From Lichenostomus cassidix (lineage: Eukaryota; Chordata; Aves; Passeriformes; Meliphagidae): 64,000 nucleotides of DNA. The position numbers and the translations under genes were made by a program. Below, one piece after another: positions 12,328-24,765 of the stretch. Each line of letters begins with the position of its first letter. Within the stretch, counting starts at the first letter, position 1. The DNA lies in NCBI GenBank assembly GCA_008360975.2, contig CM039183.1:38741850-38805849 (forward strand), written 5' to 3'. Below the pieces are notes generated by a model, which did not search any database, was not told the origin of the DNA, and worked only from the letters and a program-made list of their open reading frames with translations.

Positions 12328-15300
12328 AGCTCCTTTCCTATGCCATAGCTGCAGATGTCAATACTGTCCCTGCATTTGCCAAGTCCTTAGTCATTTGGGT
12401 TCTGGGGAAGGGAAAAAATTAAACTGAAATGTGAGAGCTCTGGGATTTTTCCTTTAGTAAAGCAAGTAACGGTGTGTGAAGTGCCAATATACGGCTTTAT
12501 AGTCCTAAAATACAACACATTGGTTAAAACCTAAACAGAAATCCTGATTTTCATGCAAAACCAAAGTAACACAAAGTCTGTGCAGAGATTCAGGAGCAAG
12601 TGAGCTGCCTTCCCAGGAGCAAGGCTGCCCTCCAGCCTCACAGGAGACGAAAAATTTCAAAGCAGGTGAAGCAGGTGAGTATGGAGTGCCAGAAACACAC
12701 TTTCCTCACTGTGCAGCTTGGTGTGCTCCTTCCCACTACATGGCTGTCATGGATGTTCCCAGACATGAGGAGTGCTCCCTGCTTTGCTTTGCAGGAGCAA
12801 GTGGCAATCACAACTAAGCCGCAGCACTGAAAAATAACCAGGTGATATCAGCCTTTTTCCAAAGCAGGGAGGCAAAAGGTAAGGAGGAAAAAACAAAAAT
12901 GGTGGCTGCGAGGGAAAGTTTACTGGCATGTGTAGAAAAGGCAGAACTCAGTTCCATAAAATAAATAAACTAAGATGTACAGCATTCTCTGTACCATTTC
13001 ACTTTGTCATTCAGGCAGGGCCTTAAGTCAGTGGGAGTCCTTCCACTGCTTTCAGGAGGTTTTGGAACAGGACCATCCAACTGTTTGGGTTGCTGACATA
13101 TATCTGGCCCTTTACCTGTTGCTTTAAATGAGTAGTGCAAGGGAACAGTATGGGATTCTCCCCTTCTTAGAAAGCACCTAATGTGTTGTAGCTGCGCCCT
13201 AATGTGTAGGAACAAACGGGTGAGCACAGCAGCTCAGTGTTTATTTACCTATGCTGGTGTTGAGTTTATATCAGCAGAGGAGTTTGTGCAGAGGATGTGG
13301 CTATGGAAACTGGACCCTAGGAAGGAATGACCTACCCTGCTGAGCGAGGGCTGCTTTGGAGCAACATCTCTCACTGGGAGCAGAGGCTTTCCTTAGCCCT
13401 ACCCCTTTTTGACACCTGCAGCTTTGGCAGAATGTTCTACTCTGTGACGAGCAGAGGGGTAGAAGGGGTTAGAGGTTTTTGCATGATTTGGGGTGGGGTT
13501 GAAGTTGTGATAATCTTTATCTTAGAGGTCACAATTCTTCAGAAAAAAAAAAAAAAAAAGCTGTTCAGCTGCTCTACAGATTCAGGAAAATGTCATTCTT
13601 TTCTCTGTCCATCTACAGAGGTGAGAGGGGAGAAGAAGAAAGGAGATGCTCACAGATTAGGTTAGCAGCAAGGTCAAGCCTGCAGATTTCCATCAAGCTG
13701 CCTGTTTGCAGTTTTCCAGATAAACCTTTATGATTCTAAGTATCCTGGGGGGTGGGGAACCCCAGTATTGGAATTCTATTAATTCTTTTAAAAATAAAGC
13801 AAATAACCGAGATTTTATTTTTAATGTTTAAGTGAAAAGTAAGAAGCCAAATATCTATCCAAATGTAGAATCATTCAGTGCACCCAAAGTTAGAAGTGAA
13901 CCTTTGCTTTTCCTTAAGATCAAATAAGGCACTGAGTGTGCCAATTGGGTGTTATAGGCCTGCTGCTCCAGACTATCCAGTGCTAAAGGACTCTGCTGTA
14001 GTGGTCTGCTACACACTGATTGTTCTGTCTTTGCAATGTCCTTAGTTTGGGATTTTTCATGCTGATATTTTAGTGTGTCCTTTCTGAAATGTTATTACTT
14101 GGGATTGTACTAGATACTACTGAGCTCAGGCCAGTCCAGCAGCCACTGAAATAAAGACCACTTCTCTTTTGGGTCCACTGTTCTGAAAAAACACAGTGGA
14201 CTGCTGTCATGACTGTGTAAAACTGTTATGACTTCTTAGGGCTTATGGGTAATAAGTACGGAACTGTTTTTATGAAGTCCTTAGCTGTGCAGCAAGTCAA
14301 GCAGAATACACCTTCCTCTCACTACATAAGAGATGAAAAAACCAAACAAGCTGCTAGGACAAATGGCTGTTCTGTGACTGTGACAGGCTAAGAACAACAT
14401 GAGACTGGCAGGACAAGAAGAAAAGTCTTTGTGTCCCGAGAGGAGTGGCTCAGTCACCTTAGAAGAGACTCCAGGAAAAGTTGTATGATGGAGGACTCAA
14501 TTGCTTAAAAGGTATGAGATGAACCTCAATAAACGAAAGGTAATTGGGAATTGCAGTCATACTTACTTTGAATGACAGTGAGGGCCACCTCCCATCTCAG
14601 GAGGGCCACAAGCCACAAGGCTCTCTTCTCTGGGATGGCTTATACATATCCAGCTAAAGAAGGATGCCAGGAGTGAAGGACAACACTGTCACAGCAGCCT
14701 CCAGTTGCTCTCACAGGAAATGCACTGAATGTCCAGCAAGGGATTTCCACAGGCATGGCTCCATCTCTACTGGGAGCATGATGTAGAGTGGGGGATGTGC
14801 ATTAGGGCATGGCAACCCAGTAATGCAGGGGGGTCGTTGAATTAAGGAGAAGTGTTTCACTCAACACTTGTATGCCACCTAATACAGGTTTCTAGCCTAA
14901 AAGAGGCAGGCTCCTCTTTTAGCTACCATGCTGCTTGGTGTGTGAGCCAAAATGTCCTGATGGAAGGGGAGAAATTGCTGTTTGATGTGATACCTATCTA
15001 GGAGTTTTAATGTACTCATCTCTGTATTATCTGAGCACACATTTTCCAGTCATGGCCCTATGAATTCTCTTCTCTCTCAAGGTGTGGTTGTGTTTTACAA
15101 GTAACCTTGTGCTGGCTGGCTGAAATATGAGCCCACAGCCTTTAGACCAATAATACCATACAAGTTGTAATGTTTTCCTCAGACTCTGTGGTATCAGTTA
15201 GCTGCAAAGCTGCCAAAGGACATTCCACAGTCAGAGGAAACTGAGTGTAGGTGGGCAGCCCAGAGCCCAAGTGCATACTTTATAAACTCTCCATTATTAT

Positions 15301-18300
15301 ACTTAAAAGGGTGAGTCACACAATAATCATTCTGCAATCAAATTCACTGTTGAGTGTGTTGCTTTTTCTTTTTAACTCAAATGTCATGTAAAAGTTGCCA
15401 ATGTTTCCCAGAAGTTTAATTTCTGAAAGTGGGGGAAAATGACACAAAGATAGATAGCTGACACATTTACATGTGTGTGAATACTACCTTAGCTGTGCAC
15501 TACTTGGATTTTTAAATGCCAAAAATAAAATACTCTTTTGTTGTCTGAAGCTGAGAGACTCTGGCAGAAAAAAAGGGCTTGGACATCTCTATTGCCTAAT
15601 GCAAATCAGATATCTTCAGTATTAAGCATGTCTTCAGTGCTTGGGAAGAAGTGGCTTTATAACTGGACAGCATCCTCAAATGGGTAAGTAGGCAGTCACT
15701 CACAGGAGGTATAGAAAAAATATCTATCTATTATGTATATACAAAAGATTTTCCCCCCAAGGATTAACCCAGTCTTGTGTAAGATAGAAACTGTTGAAGT
15801 TTTGTTATGGCTAAATCAAGTTTTTAAAGTAGAGAGCCTTTTCCAAGAGACCACCTAGGATAGTGTCTGGTGCAACCATCACTGGTTATGGCAAACTCCA
15901 AGTGACTGGCCTCTGTTGGCTGCCTCTGACCTGTGTGATGCTGATGATCAGCTACCCTCTGCTGTTCTGGTGGGGTATGCTGACACTACAAGTGAGTGGA
16001 CATGCAAAGAGATCTGTGTGAGACTTGGGCATCACCATCTGCCCAATACTCATGCCAGTCCTTTTCCAGAGCTTGCTATCCATGCTGCACACAAGAAAGC
16101 TCCATCTCCTGCAACAAACAGTCCCAAGGAGGCTCTTCTGCCCAGGGATGCTCAGGGTTTGTGTTTCTCCTGGGTTTGTCTCCTGTGGTATTTCAGGCAG
16201 GGGAAGGGTGGAGCAGTGCTTTGGTCAGGAATGTCTTCCAGTTCTTTTCTTCTCCTGTAATGGAAGAATTTTGACTTAGTGAAGCCACTGAGGTCTTGCC
16301 CAGCCCATTGCAGTCCCCATGAGTCATGGGCCAGCACTAGCTGACACATCCCCTTCAGTTGTTAGGAAAGAGCTTGTAGTCACAGAGGCAAAAATAGAAG
16401 TATCCAGCAATGACATTCCTCTCTTTTTACTTGGTTACTTCTTGGCTACTTCTTGGATTGACCCGTTTAAAGAGTCATTCATATCCTGACAGCATAAATG
16501 AGGAGAAGCTTATTTCCTTTAGGTGATGTTGGAATTCCTTCTCTACTTCAAAACAATTTTTTTCCCTGCTCTCTGCTTTGTCCTCTAAAGACATCCTAGA
16601 CGAGCCAAACCATTTCATTCCGTTGCATAGACTCGATCTTGTCCCACTTCATCTTTTGTCCTAAACAACACTCCAAGGGAGCAGTAAGGCTACAGAAATG
16701 CTGCCTAACCCTGAGACAAGCCAGAAAACAGGTGCACTTCTCAGCCACCTGCCATTCTCCTTTCATTCAGGGGGCACTCAGTAATTTCATTGTTGGAACC
16801 ATTGTTGGCAACATGAATGCTGAGGTATGGGGAGCTAAAGGCTCTTTTGCTGAAAACAAAAATAATTTCTGGTAAGTGTAACGTGCTAATGATTAAGAAG
16901 AAGACAATTGCTGTCTTTGTATTGTGCACAGAAGCAGCACATCAGGCCTTGACTACACACTGGGGTCCCCTGAGAACTACCAATACAGGTTTAGCAATCC
17001 CAAATTCTGTATCTGGATGCTACTTAAGCCTGTCCCTCCTTCATTTCCTTTTAGTGCTTAGGGGCTATATCAGCAGGAAGGAGCTATTTTCAGAAAAAAA
17101 TACCTTTCATTTTTTGTGACTCAACCCCCCTTCTCCACAGGGAAGCTGAGGCAGGTGGTGTACTGTACAGGTGTCTTCTGGATGCTGGCTTAGGTGAAGG
17201 GGCCTCCCAGTCCTGTGCAGTCACAGGGCATTTCCTGACATTGTTCATTGGAACAGTTATTTGTTTCATCATCTTTTCACAAACCCACTTTTCCCTCTGC
17301 CACTTCAAACAATATTATTCTTGCGGAGGCTGCATTTCAGTATTAGTGACCTAAGCATAAATTATCCTTAGCACCAAAATGTTTCAATTACTGCTTTTAA
17401 TTTGAAGTGAGCAGTGCCACAAAAACTCTAAACATTTTCAGTTGCTGTTTTTACTTCCTTCCTCTGGAACAGGAATGAATGAAGCAGTTGGGATAAATAT
17501 ATTACTCATGCCTTGTGTTAACTAATCTGAATCTCAGATGAATGTTTTTCCCCTGCAGGGCAGATATTACTCTCTCTCTCTGGCCAATTTGCAGCTCAGG
17601 TATCGCATTCTGTTTGCTGCTTCTCCCCATGGATTCAAACTGATATGCTGTTGTCCTTTGCTTGCCTCTCCACCCCCATCACAATTCCTTGTCTTACATG
17701 CTGCACACAGGCAGTGCTTTAAGTCATTTCATTACCTTTTGGGTTTGCCTGTCTCAGAGTGCCTTGCAATGCAGGCTCAGCTAGGATTCTGTCCATAAGA
17801 CTGGAGATAATAAAAGCTTTTCCATTAACATTAGTGGGAGTTCAGTTCATCTTCTTTTGATACGCTGCTGTATATCCCTGAAATCCTAGAAGCTGGTCCA
17901 TCTTCCAGCCACCTGGATTGTAGTAGCTAAGAATATCTCACTAGTGCACCAAAGCTTACTGATGTACATATCTTTTTAAATTCTTACACCGCTTTTGAGA
18001 ACTAATAATTCTGGTGCCAGTTGCTCCTGTGTCAGTGACTGATTCCTTCACCTTTGCAGGGTTTGTGGGGCCACTAAGTTGGGCCACTGAAACATGTCCC
18101 AGTAAAAACAGACACTCGCTGCTGGCACAAAGCACAAATGTCCTCCTCTGATTGCAAAGTGATCCCCACTGTCACAACTCAACAAAGTGAGGGTTGTTAA
18201 ATGGTGAGCAGAGAGGTTTTTAGGGAGTCATGTTTCTATTTCAATCTTCCATGAGGTGACTTGCAAAAACAGTAAACAGAGATAGTTATTTTAAGAATTT

Positions 18301-21300
18301 TGAAAGACCTCTTGTCTGCATCCTTTTCAACAAATGCTGTTTAATTTGTTTCCCCCTCTCATGTAATGATCATGGGCTACTTCTGCTGTGCTTGCTAAGT
18401 CTGTTCCCACTTCACCAGGTGATATTTACCTATTAGTGCAGCTGGCACTATAGGATATTCAGTGCAGCTGAATCCCAGGTTTTGCTCATTTTGTGGCACA
18501 CAGCTCATTAGTCAACGTGAATGATGTTGTCTCTGTGTAGAAGAAGAGAGGATCAGTCCTGTTTCATTTTCAGACATCCAGTTTCTGTGGTCACTGAGTT
18601 TCTCCTTGTTGTTTGTTACCTTTCCTCTTGGTGTTAACTCATTGTCTTTCAAGGGTGTGATTGTCACCTCTGCAGGGCAAAGGATCTCAGCAGGTAGATT
18701 TCTGGGAGTAAAGCACAGACATAGTGCAGCATATAGTGAACAGACTCTGAAGAGGTGCTTTTACATCAGCACTTAGTGTTGAAGGTATGCGGAGAAAGAA
18801 AGATAGAATATTGTCACCAGTGGCAAAAGAAGTTATATGAAATAAGGACAGAAGGATACACTGTAATCATAGAGCTAAAATGCTTAGGGTTTTTTGTAGG
18901 TCAGATTTGTGAAATACAAGAGGAGCTTTTGTAGCCCTATTAGACGGAGGTGTGGCAGAGAGCTGTGACAGAGTATGACTGCTCCCTCTTTACGTAATGG
19001 ACATGTACTGGGTGGGGGAAATATTTTCCTCAGGATAATGGGATGAGAAAGGCACTGCAGCTACAGCCTGCTTAAACTCACACACAGAACAGCTGATGTC
19101 TAGGATTTGTTATTTCTCCTTCTCATTGTGATATCTTAGTCTTTCTGCCAATGGCCTCATGATATTTCTCTGCTAATAAATGTCCATGGCTCCTTCCTGT
19201 GTCATATCCTACCTGCACCCTGCTCTTTAACCCCTTGAAAATCCTATTTATAGAAGCTGCACGGCTTATTGTGAAGCTGCACGTCTTGTCAGGTATAAGG
19301 ACGATTTCTTTCCTCTACCAAAATTTCCCAATTTCCTTCTGCATTGAGGAAGTCATAGCCAACTCTGCTTCAGTGAGGCAGTTGAGGCAGTAGTGATGCA
19401 ATTTATCTTCTTTTATGTGGAAGGTCAAATCCACTAATGCCTTTCTAAAGCACCCCTGACCATCAGGAGCTGAGAGCTCATGCATTTCAGGAAAGCAGGT
19501 TCCACTAAGATACAGAAGGTCATCCTCAAAGTGATGTACTCCTAATCATAAGGTGCTTGCTTTGCCCCTCAGCAAACAAATGGATTTCACTGCTTCCCAT
19601 CACTCTTAATTTGCTCCCTCACCTTCTTTTGCAGAATCTTTTTCTCCCTCCATATGTCTGTCCTTGTTCATGCAAACTAGATGTCTGCATTTCATCCTCC
19701 TTCCCCATAGCATTATTTTCTCATGACAGCTTGTATACATTTTGACTCTCTTGGCCTGGATGACTTAGTTCTTATCTCACTGCTTTGCCAAAAAAAAAAA
19801 AATTCTCTTTTTCCTCTAGATGTTCCCCTCTTGGTCATGACTGACAGTATATCAACTCTGGTTTCTGCAGGAGGCTTTGTTTCCTTTCCTCCTCCCACAG
19901 AAGTCATAGTTTTTGCAATTCTTCAAAATTAAAGTTTTAAATACCTGTAGATGTTCCAGATGTTCCTCTGTTACTATCAGGTCTTATTCATAGTATTTGC
20001 CTGTAGAAGGAATCACTATTGAGCATAAAAAGTTTAACTCAAACACAGGCCCAAATCAAGTGTCATACTGGCACATCTGTATAGGTCAAGTGACAGTCAG
20101 TTTCTGAGCTGATCATGGTATCGTGCATAGGTCCATCCCTGTCATGAGCTGGTCCAGGTCTCTGGTTCAAAAACCAACAACAACTGAGATACATCAAAAT
20201 CAGGATCCTACTCTGAATTTTAGAGGCTAGGTATGTTCCTTTCCAGGCTGCTGGAAGCAAGGAAAATTTCAGATGATCCCACTTTGCAATGAACTTTCAT
20301 TCTTCTCCACTCTTTCTGCACCGTGGAGAAACCAGTTTCCCTTTTGGACTCAGGAATAAGGATCAAGTTAAGTAGTAACATAACAGGCAGGAAAAGAGAG
20401 TTGATTGTTTAACTATTCTCCAGCTGTCATCTTTCAGGTGGTTTCTTATGACCCCTCTAACTCAGACAGGCTAGGCCATCCATGAATTAACACATGGCTG
20501 TTCCTGCAGGGAGAACACACACGCAAAAGCCGAGTTCTCTAGAACAGGACCCCAGAAGAGGACCCCTGAGAGTGGATGGACAAGTATTTTCACCAATATT
20601 CAATGTTGCAACTTAGGTATCGGTCAACGCTTTGAAGAGCATCCTTGTCACAGCTCTGCACACTCATGCTGTGTTGCTTAGTGCAGAGGAGGTAAGTTGT
20701 ACTGCCAACAGCAATGCTACATTTATGTTGGAAAACAAATGCAGTGGAGATAAGTGAGGAAATCTGTCCAAAATGCCTCTTCTATTGTGTGAGAAGAAAG
20801 GGAAGGGGCAAGGGAGGAGCCCCTGTGCAATGAAAAGATATATTTTACCAAGCTGACTACAGATAGAAAGAAGACAGACATTAAAATGCCTACTGTAATG
20901 TGCATTTGATATAAATCGAAGAACAGTTCAAATTCATTTTTCAAGGTTAATTGAACACAGTGGGTTTTTTCTTATTTTTTCTTTTTTCTTTTTTTCTTCT
21001 TCTTTTTTTTTTTTTTACAAAAGCTTTTCTATCTCTTGTATTTGAATCTTCCCACAATGTACTGTACAATGCCAGTGCCTTTCCTGCCTTTATGGAGAAG
21101 GGCTGTTGGACTCCACACTAGGGGTGAATTTTCTCTAAGTTCATGTTCATTCCATTCTTTTCACTGGACTTTTATCTGTGTATCTGGGTGCAGTGAAGCA
21201 TATGTGGTGCAAATGGGGAACATGCTCCCACTTCTTTGATTTCTCCTGATCATACTGGAGCTGAGAGCTGTGTAAAGTGGCAGCAGATTTTGATTTCCCA

Positions 21301-23399
21301 CTGCCCTTGTCAGTCTGGATGTACAGTAAAATAACAGCCAAGCTGTGTATCTCTGGTCTCCCACTGTAACTCCTGCTGAGATAAAGAAAAGGGGCTACTT
21401 GAGCAATTACACTGGAAGGTGTCTCAAAAATGAGTAACATCTCCATGGCTCCCAGCCCCAGAGGCTCCATATGGACTCATCCAGCTGAGCATCTGTGGAG
21501 TTTTGGCTCTAGTTCAAGTGGCAGAACTGCTATTCACATGTGTGTTTCTGGATCTCCATTTCTGCCTCCTCCCCCCATGCCTACAAGCCATCGCAGTATC
21601 CGTGTCCATGAAGTTTTAACACTCTTGATGTAGATGAAAGATGGATATCAGCCCCAGCAGGTCAATATAATCCCCTAAAAAAATCCACTGCTATTGGCAA
21701 GAAAGCCCCTAGGAAATATATCTCCTGGAAATGCAACAATTAAAAGAGATGTTTGGGGTAATTGCACTTGATTGAAGGGAGAAATACTTTTCCTAGCAGA
21801 AAAATGAGCACTTAAAAATGTTCGGCCAGCCACAGACAATTATCCAGTTGGTGATGTGCAAGTACCAAGGACAGCTAATCCATTTTAAATCACTCTTGCA
21901 GTCAGAAGAGTGACAGGAAAATGCCACCAGGATGGCTCTTGCTCTGGGTACATCAGGGGGACTTCAGTGATGGCCGGGATCAGGTTTGTTGGGCACAACC
22001 CCTCCTTTCCTCGTCCTGACTTCTCACCAAGTGCATTCAGTTGGTAACAAGTTGGTCTTCCACTCTTACAAGCCTGCAGAGGTAGCCTGGGAGTGAAGAG
22101 GGGGAATTCCTCCCAAAATATTGTCTATAATACGCAATCTGCTTCCCAGGTTTGGCTGGCAGTGCTCTGCTGTTTCGGGAGCAGAGTGCACCCCATACAC
22201 CGAGTGCGTATGGTGACAGCATTGGCTTCAACAGGAGGAGCTGTTCCTCCTGTCAAAGGAAATACTCAGGGGTTACTGAAATGAGTGCAGAATGCAATGG
22301 CTGAGGAAAACAAAGGTGTTTCTGTGGTCTTTCCTCCACTGATATGTTTTAAATACTGAGTCACACAATCCTCTTTTTTTTTTTCTTGGTTCCATTATGA
22401 GCATGAAAGGAGAGTGACCTGATTTGTGAGTGATATAAAAATTTCAGTTTCCTAAATTTACTCAGAAGCCTAAGGAAACAATCCATCCTGGGATTTGCCT
22501 ACAGCAGGAACCAAACCACCTGCTTAGATTTTGTTTAACTTGCGTGAGTAAAACACTTCAAATTCGCTTATGTGTTACAAAAGACAGAAGGGAAGAAAAG
22601 CTTGAGCACTGGCACACTTCCCCTCTGCCCCCCTTTCCCTGCAACTGTAAAGATCTGAATTCAAATGCTCATTTGCACGAACAGAGAGGGAAGCCTCCCA
22701 GTTTTGTCTCCTTTAAGGAGAATTACAAACAGCCAAGCCCTGCCTAGAGCGTTGAATGCAAGCATTACCTCATCTCCACACAGTGCTATTGGCTGGAGAT
22801 AACGGGAGGTGGGGTGGTGGTGCCTACCCCCTTGCCGAGAGCTGGTTTTCTCATTATCTCTTTCTCTTTATTTCAAATCAACTGACCCTGCTAATGGATG
22901 TCACCTACAGGGACAGCCTGGTCTTTAGGGAAGCATCCTATAAAACCAGGAAGGACCAGCCCAAGTGTGGGCATAAAGAGATTGAATGAGATCAATGGAA
23001 ACAATTTTAAAATAAATACCCTTTAAAAGCAATGACCAATTGTGTATTCAATAGGGCAGTTTTAACCATCCTTTTAGAATTACTATTAAATCCCACAGAG
23101 CAGTTCTAAAATTATGCAGTCATTAGAATCCATAGGGCTTCTTGATTTTTATTTTTTATCAAGTGTCTGTATGCTTCCTAAGGCTAAATTATGTCATTTT
23201 TATTCAGGACCACCCTCTGTCATTGGTTTTCAGGAAATTCATCATTGATTGCGGGGAGGATTAAAAGTCTGGTGATGATGTCTTATCTCTTATGAGGACC
23301 TGTCTTTTCAGTCATTGAGAATATATTGCCCTGTTGGGATACACCAGGAAATTAGAATTTCAGTGCTAAAGTAAATCCCAAAATACCTTTTGAGGGACA
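12328..23399. other. Unique non-coding sequence with scattered simple repeats
   Basis: No supported exon in 11 kb. Simple sequence includes a 17-A run (13,543-13,559), an A run near 19,790, a T/C-rich pyrimidine tract (about 20,966-21,018) and a T run near 22,375. Three overlapping plus-strand frames at 15.9-16.3 kb overlap one another and show no domain. Segment 22,990-23,220 is AT-rich with homeodomain-like TAAT motifs and is treated as a possible conserved element under findings. Confidence 0.5.
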
Positions 23400-23404
23400 A
23401 AGTT

Positions 23405-23535
23405 ACCACTCCTTTTACAAACAAGGAGAGCAAAAGCAGTTAAAGTCACCTGCAAACGTGATAGCTGCACAAAAGTGGCAGAATCAGGACTAGAGGTACT
23501 GTGTGATTCCAAGCAATGCTCTTGCCACTGGCCTT
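23405..23535 (-). repeat. MIR-like SINE relic (reverse orientation)
   Basis: The order CCTTTTACAAACAAGGAG, AAAGTCACCTGC, GTGGCAGAATCAGGACTAGA and GTGTGATTCCAAGCAATGCTCTTGCCACT follows, element by element, the reverse complement of the MIR SINE family. In that family these pieces read: all-bases-in-the-field threshold, net-loss of the conserved core, then the CAGAGC-GGATTTGAA and GACTCCAAAGCC..GCTCTTAACCACT parts. Divergence is high, as expected for an insertion predating the amniote radiation. No coding capacity. Identification is by motif order, not by alignment. Confidence 0.55.
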
Positions 23536-24574
23536 GGTTTTCAGTTAGATCTCACTGCTGTGAAATTCCTTTTGGCATTACAGCAATTCCATGTAAATTA
23601 AGCAAGGATCTCAAGGTTTATCTTTTGATGAATAACGTGGCCAGGTGCAGACACGAGAGCTCCAAGAACCTCTTCAACATCTGTGCCATACAAATCTGAA
23701 TGCCATGTGTGCTGCAAAAGGCCTTTAATCCTTTATTTCCTTTACGGTGGTTATTAATAGGGGACTGAGTTCAGTCTTTGTCTCTCTGATGTTGTTTCCT
23801 TTGTTTCCTTTTAGGAGCAGCACAGGAGGATAGAGAGCAGACAAAGTGCAATATCCTGGTAATTAACTACCTCAGCAATATAGCGGCACCACGGCAATGG
23901 TAATGCTGCATAACAATTTGCATATATTAGTTTTCATGTTCCAGGAAAGCAATTTCTGTAGCATTTGAGAGAAAAATAAGGAGAAAGAAAGGGAGGGAGG
24001 AAAAGTTGAGCTGGGGTCAATATAGGAGTGTAATTGAGATTTTATGCTGAGAGAGAACAAGTGAAGCTCTGAAAGTACTTGGATGGAGCCTTGTTAACTA
24101 GGTATAATTCTACCTGTAAATGGGTGTAATTCTACCTGAAGCAGTTAGTTGACAGTGTTGATCCAGTTTGGAGAGATATTTCAGCACCATTAGGACCCAC
24201 AATTTCAACCAGCACTGTAGGTGCACACAGTCTCAGCTATACCCAGCACCATGGGCCTGCCTGTGCAGAAGTTGTGATGCTGCACAGGCACTGCACCCTC
24301 CCTGCACTGATGACTGCCTTGTGAGTTCAGCTCCTGAGCAGAAGTGAAGACCCCCAAAACCTGTCACCATATCAGATGATCATGTACTAGCAGTGTTTTC
24401 TTCAGAGAAACAGAAGCTTTGGCAGTGAAAATTTGTCTCTGCCGAGCTGCTTTTCATCCTGGGCTCCTTTACACTTCAGGGCTGCTAGAAGAGACAGCAA
24501 TAGACTCCACACTAATATTGGTGTGACCTGGCAGGCTGTATCCCTTAAATTCTCTTTTTGTTCTTTTTTACTGA
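23536..24574. other. Unique sequence between two MIR relics; AT-rich CNE-like part
   Basis: No gene seen. Around 23,895-23,960 the sequence TGCATAACAATTTGCATATA with a following TTAGTTTTCATG segment contains POU/octamer-like motifs. A near-repeat of TGTAATTCTACCTG occurs at about 24,104 and 24,125. An A/G-rich patch lies at 23,970-24,005. Confidence 0.45.
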
Positions 24575-24765
24575 TTTACTCTGTGACATTGGGGAAATTA
24601 CTTAATACCTGTGTGCCTGAATTTGTGTATCCATAACATGGGCGTATTAATTAAACAGCTTTCTCAGAGCGACGTTGTGAGGTTTAATGAATTCATGCTT
24701 GCAAAGTAATTTAAAATTTCAGATGAAAATTGTTAGAGATGTGCAAAGCGCATTATAATTAAAAC
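24575..24765 (+). repeat. MIR-like SINE relic (forward orientation)
   Basis: CTCTGTGACATTGGGGAAAT, TACTTAATACCTGTGTGCCTGA, CCATAACATGGGCGTATTAA, GTTGTGAGGTTTAATGAATT and GTGCAAAGCGCATTATAATT appear in the same order as the MIR SINE core and 3' part (TGTGACCTTGGGC, CACTTAACCTCTCTGTGCC, TGTAAAATGGGGATAATAA, GTTGTGAGGATTAAATGA, GTAAAGCGCTTAGAA as I remember the consensus). It is well diverged but close to full length. It lies in the opposite orientation to the relic 1 kb upstream. Confidence 0.65.
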
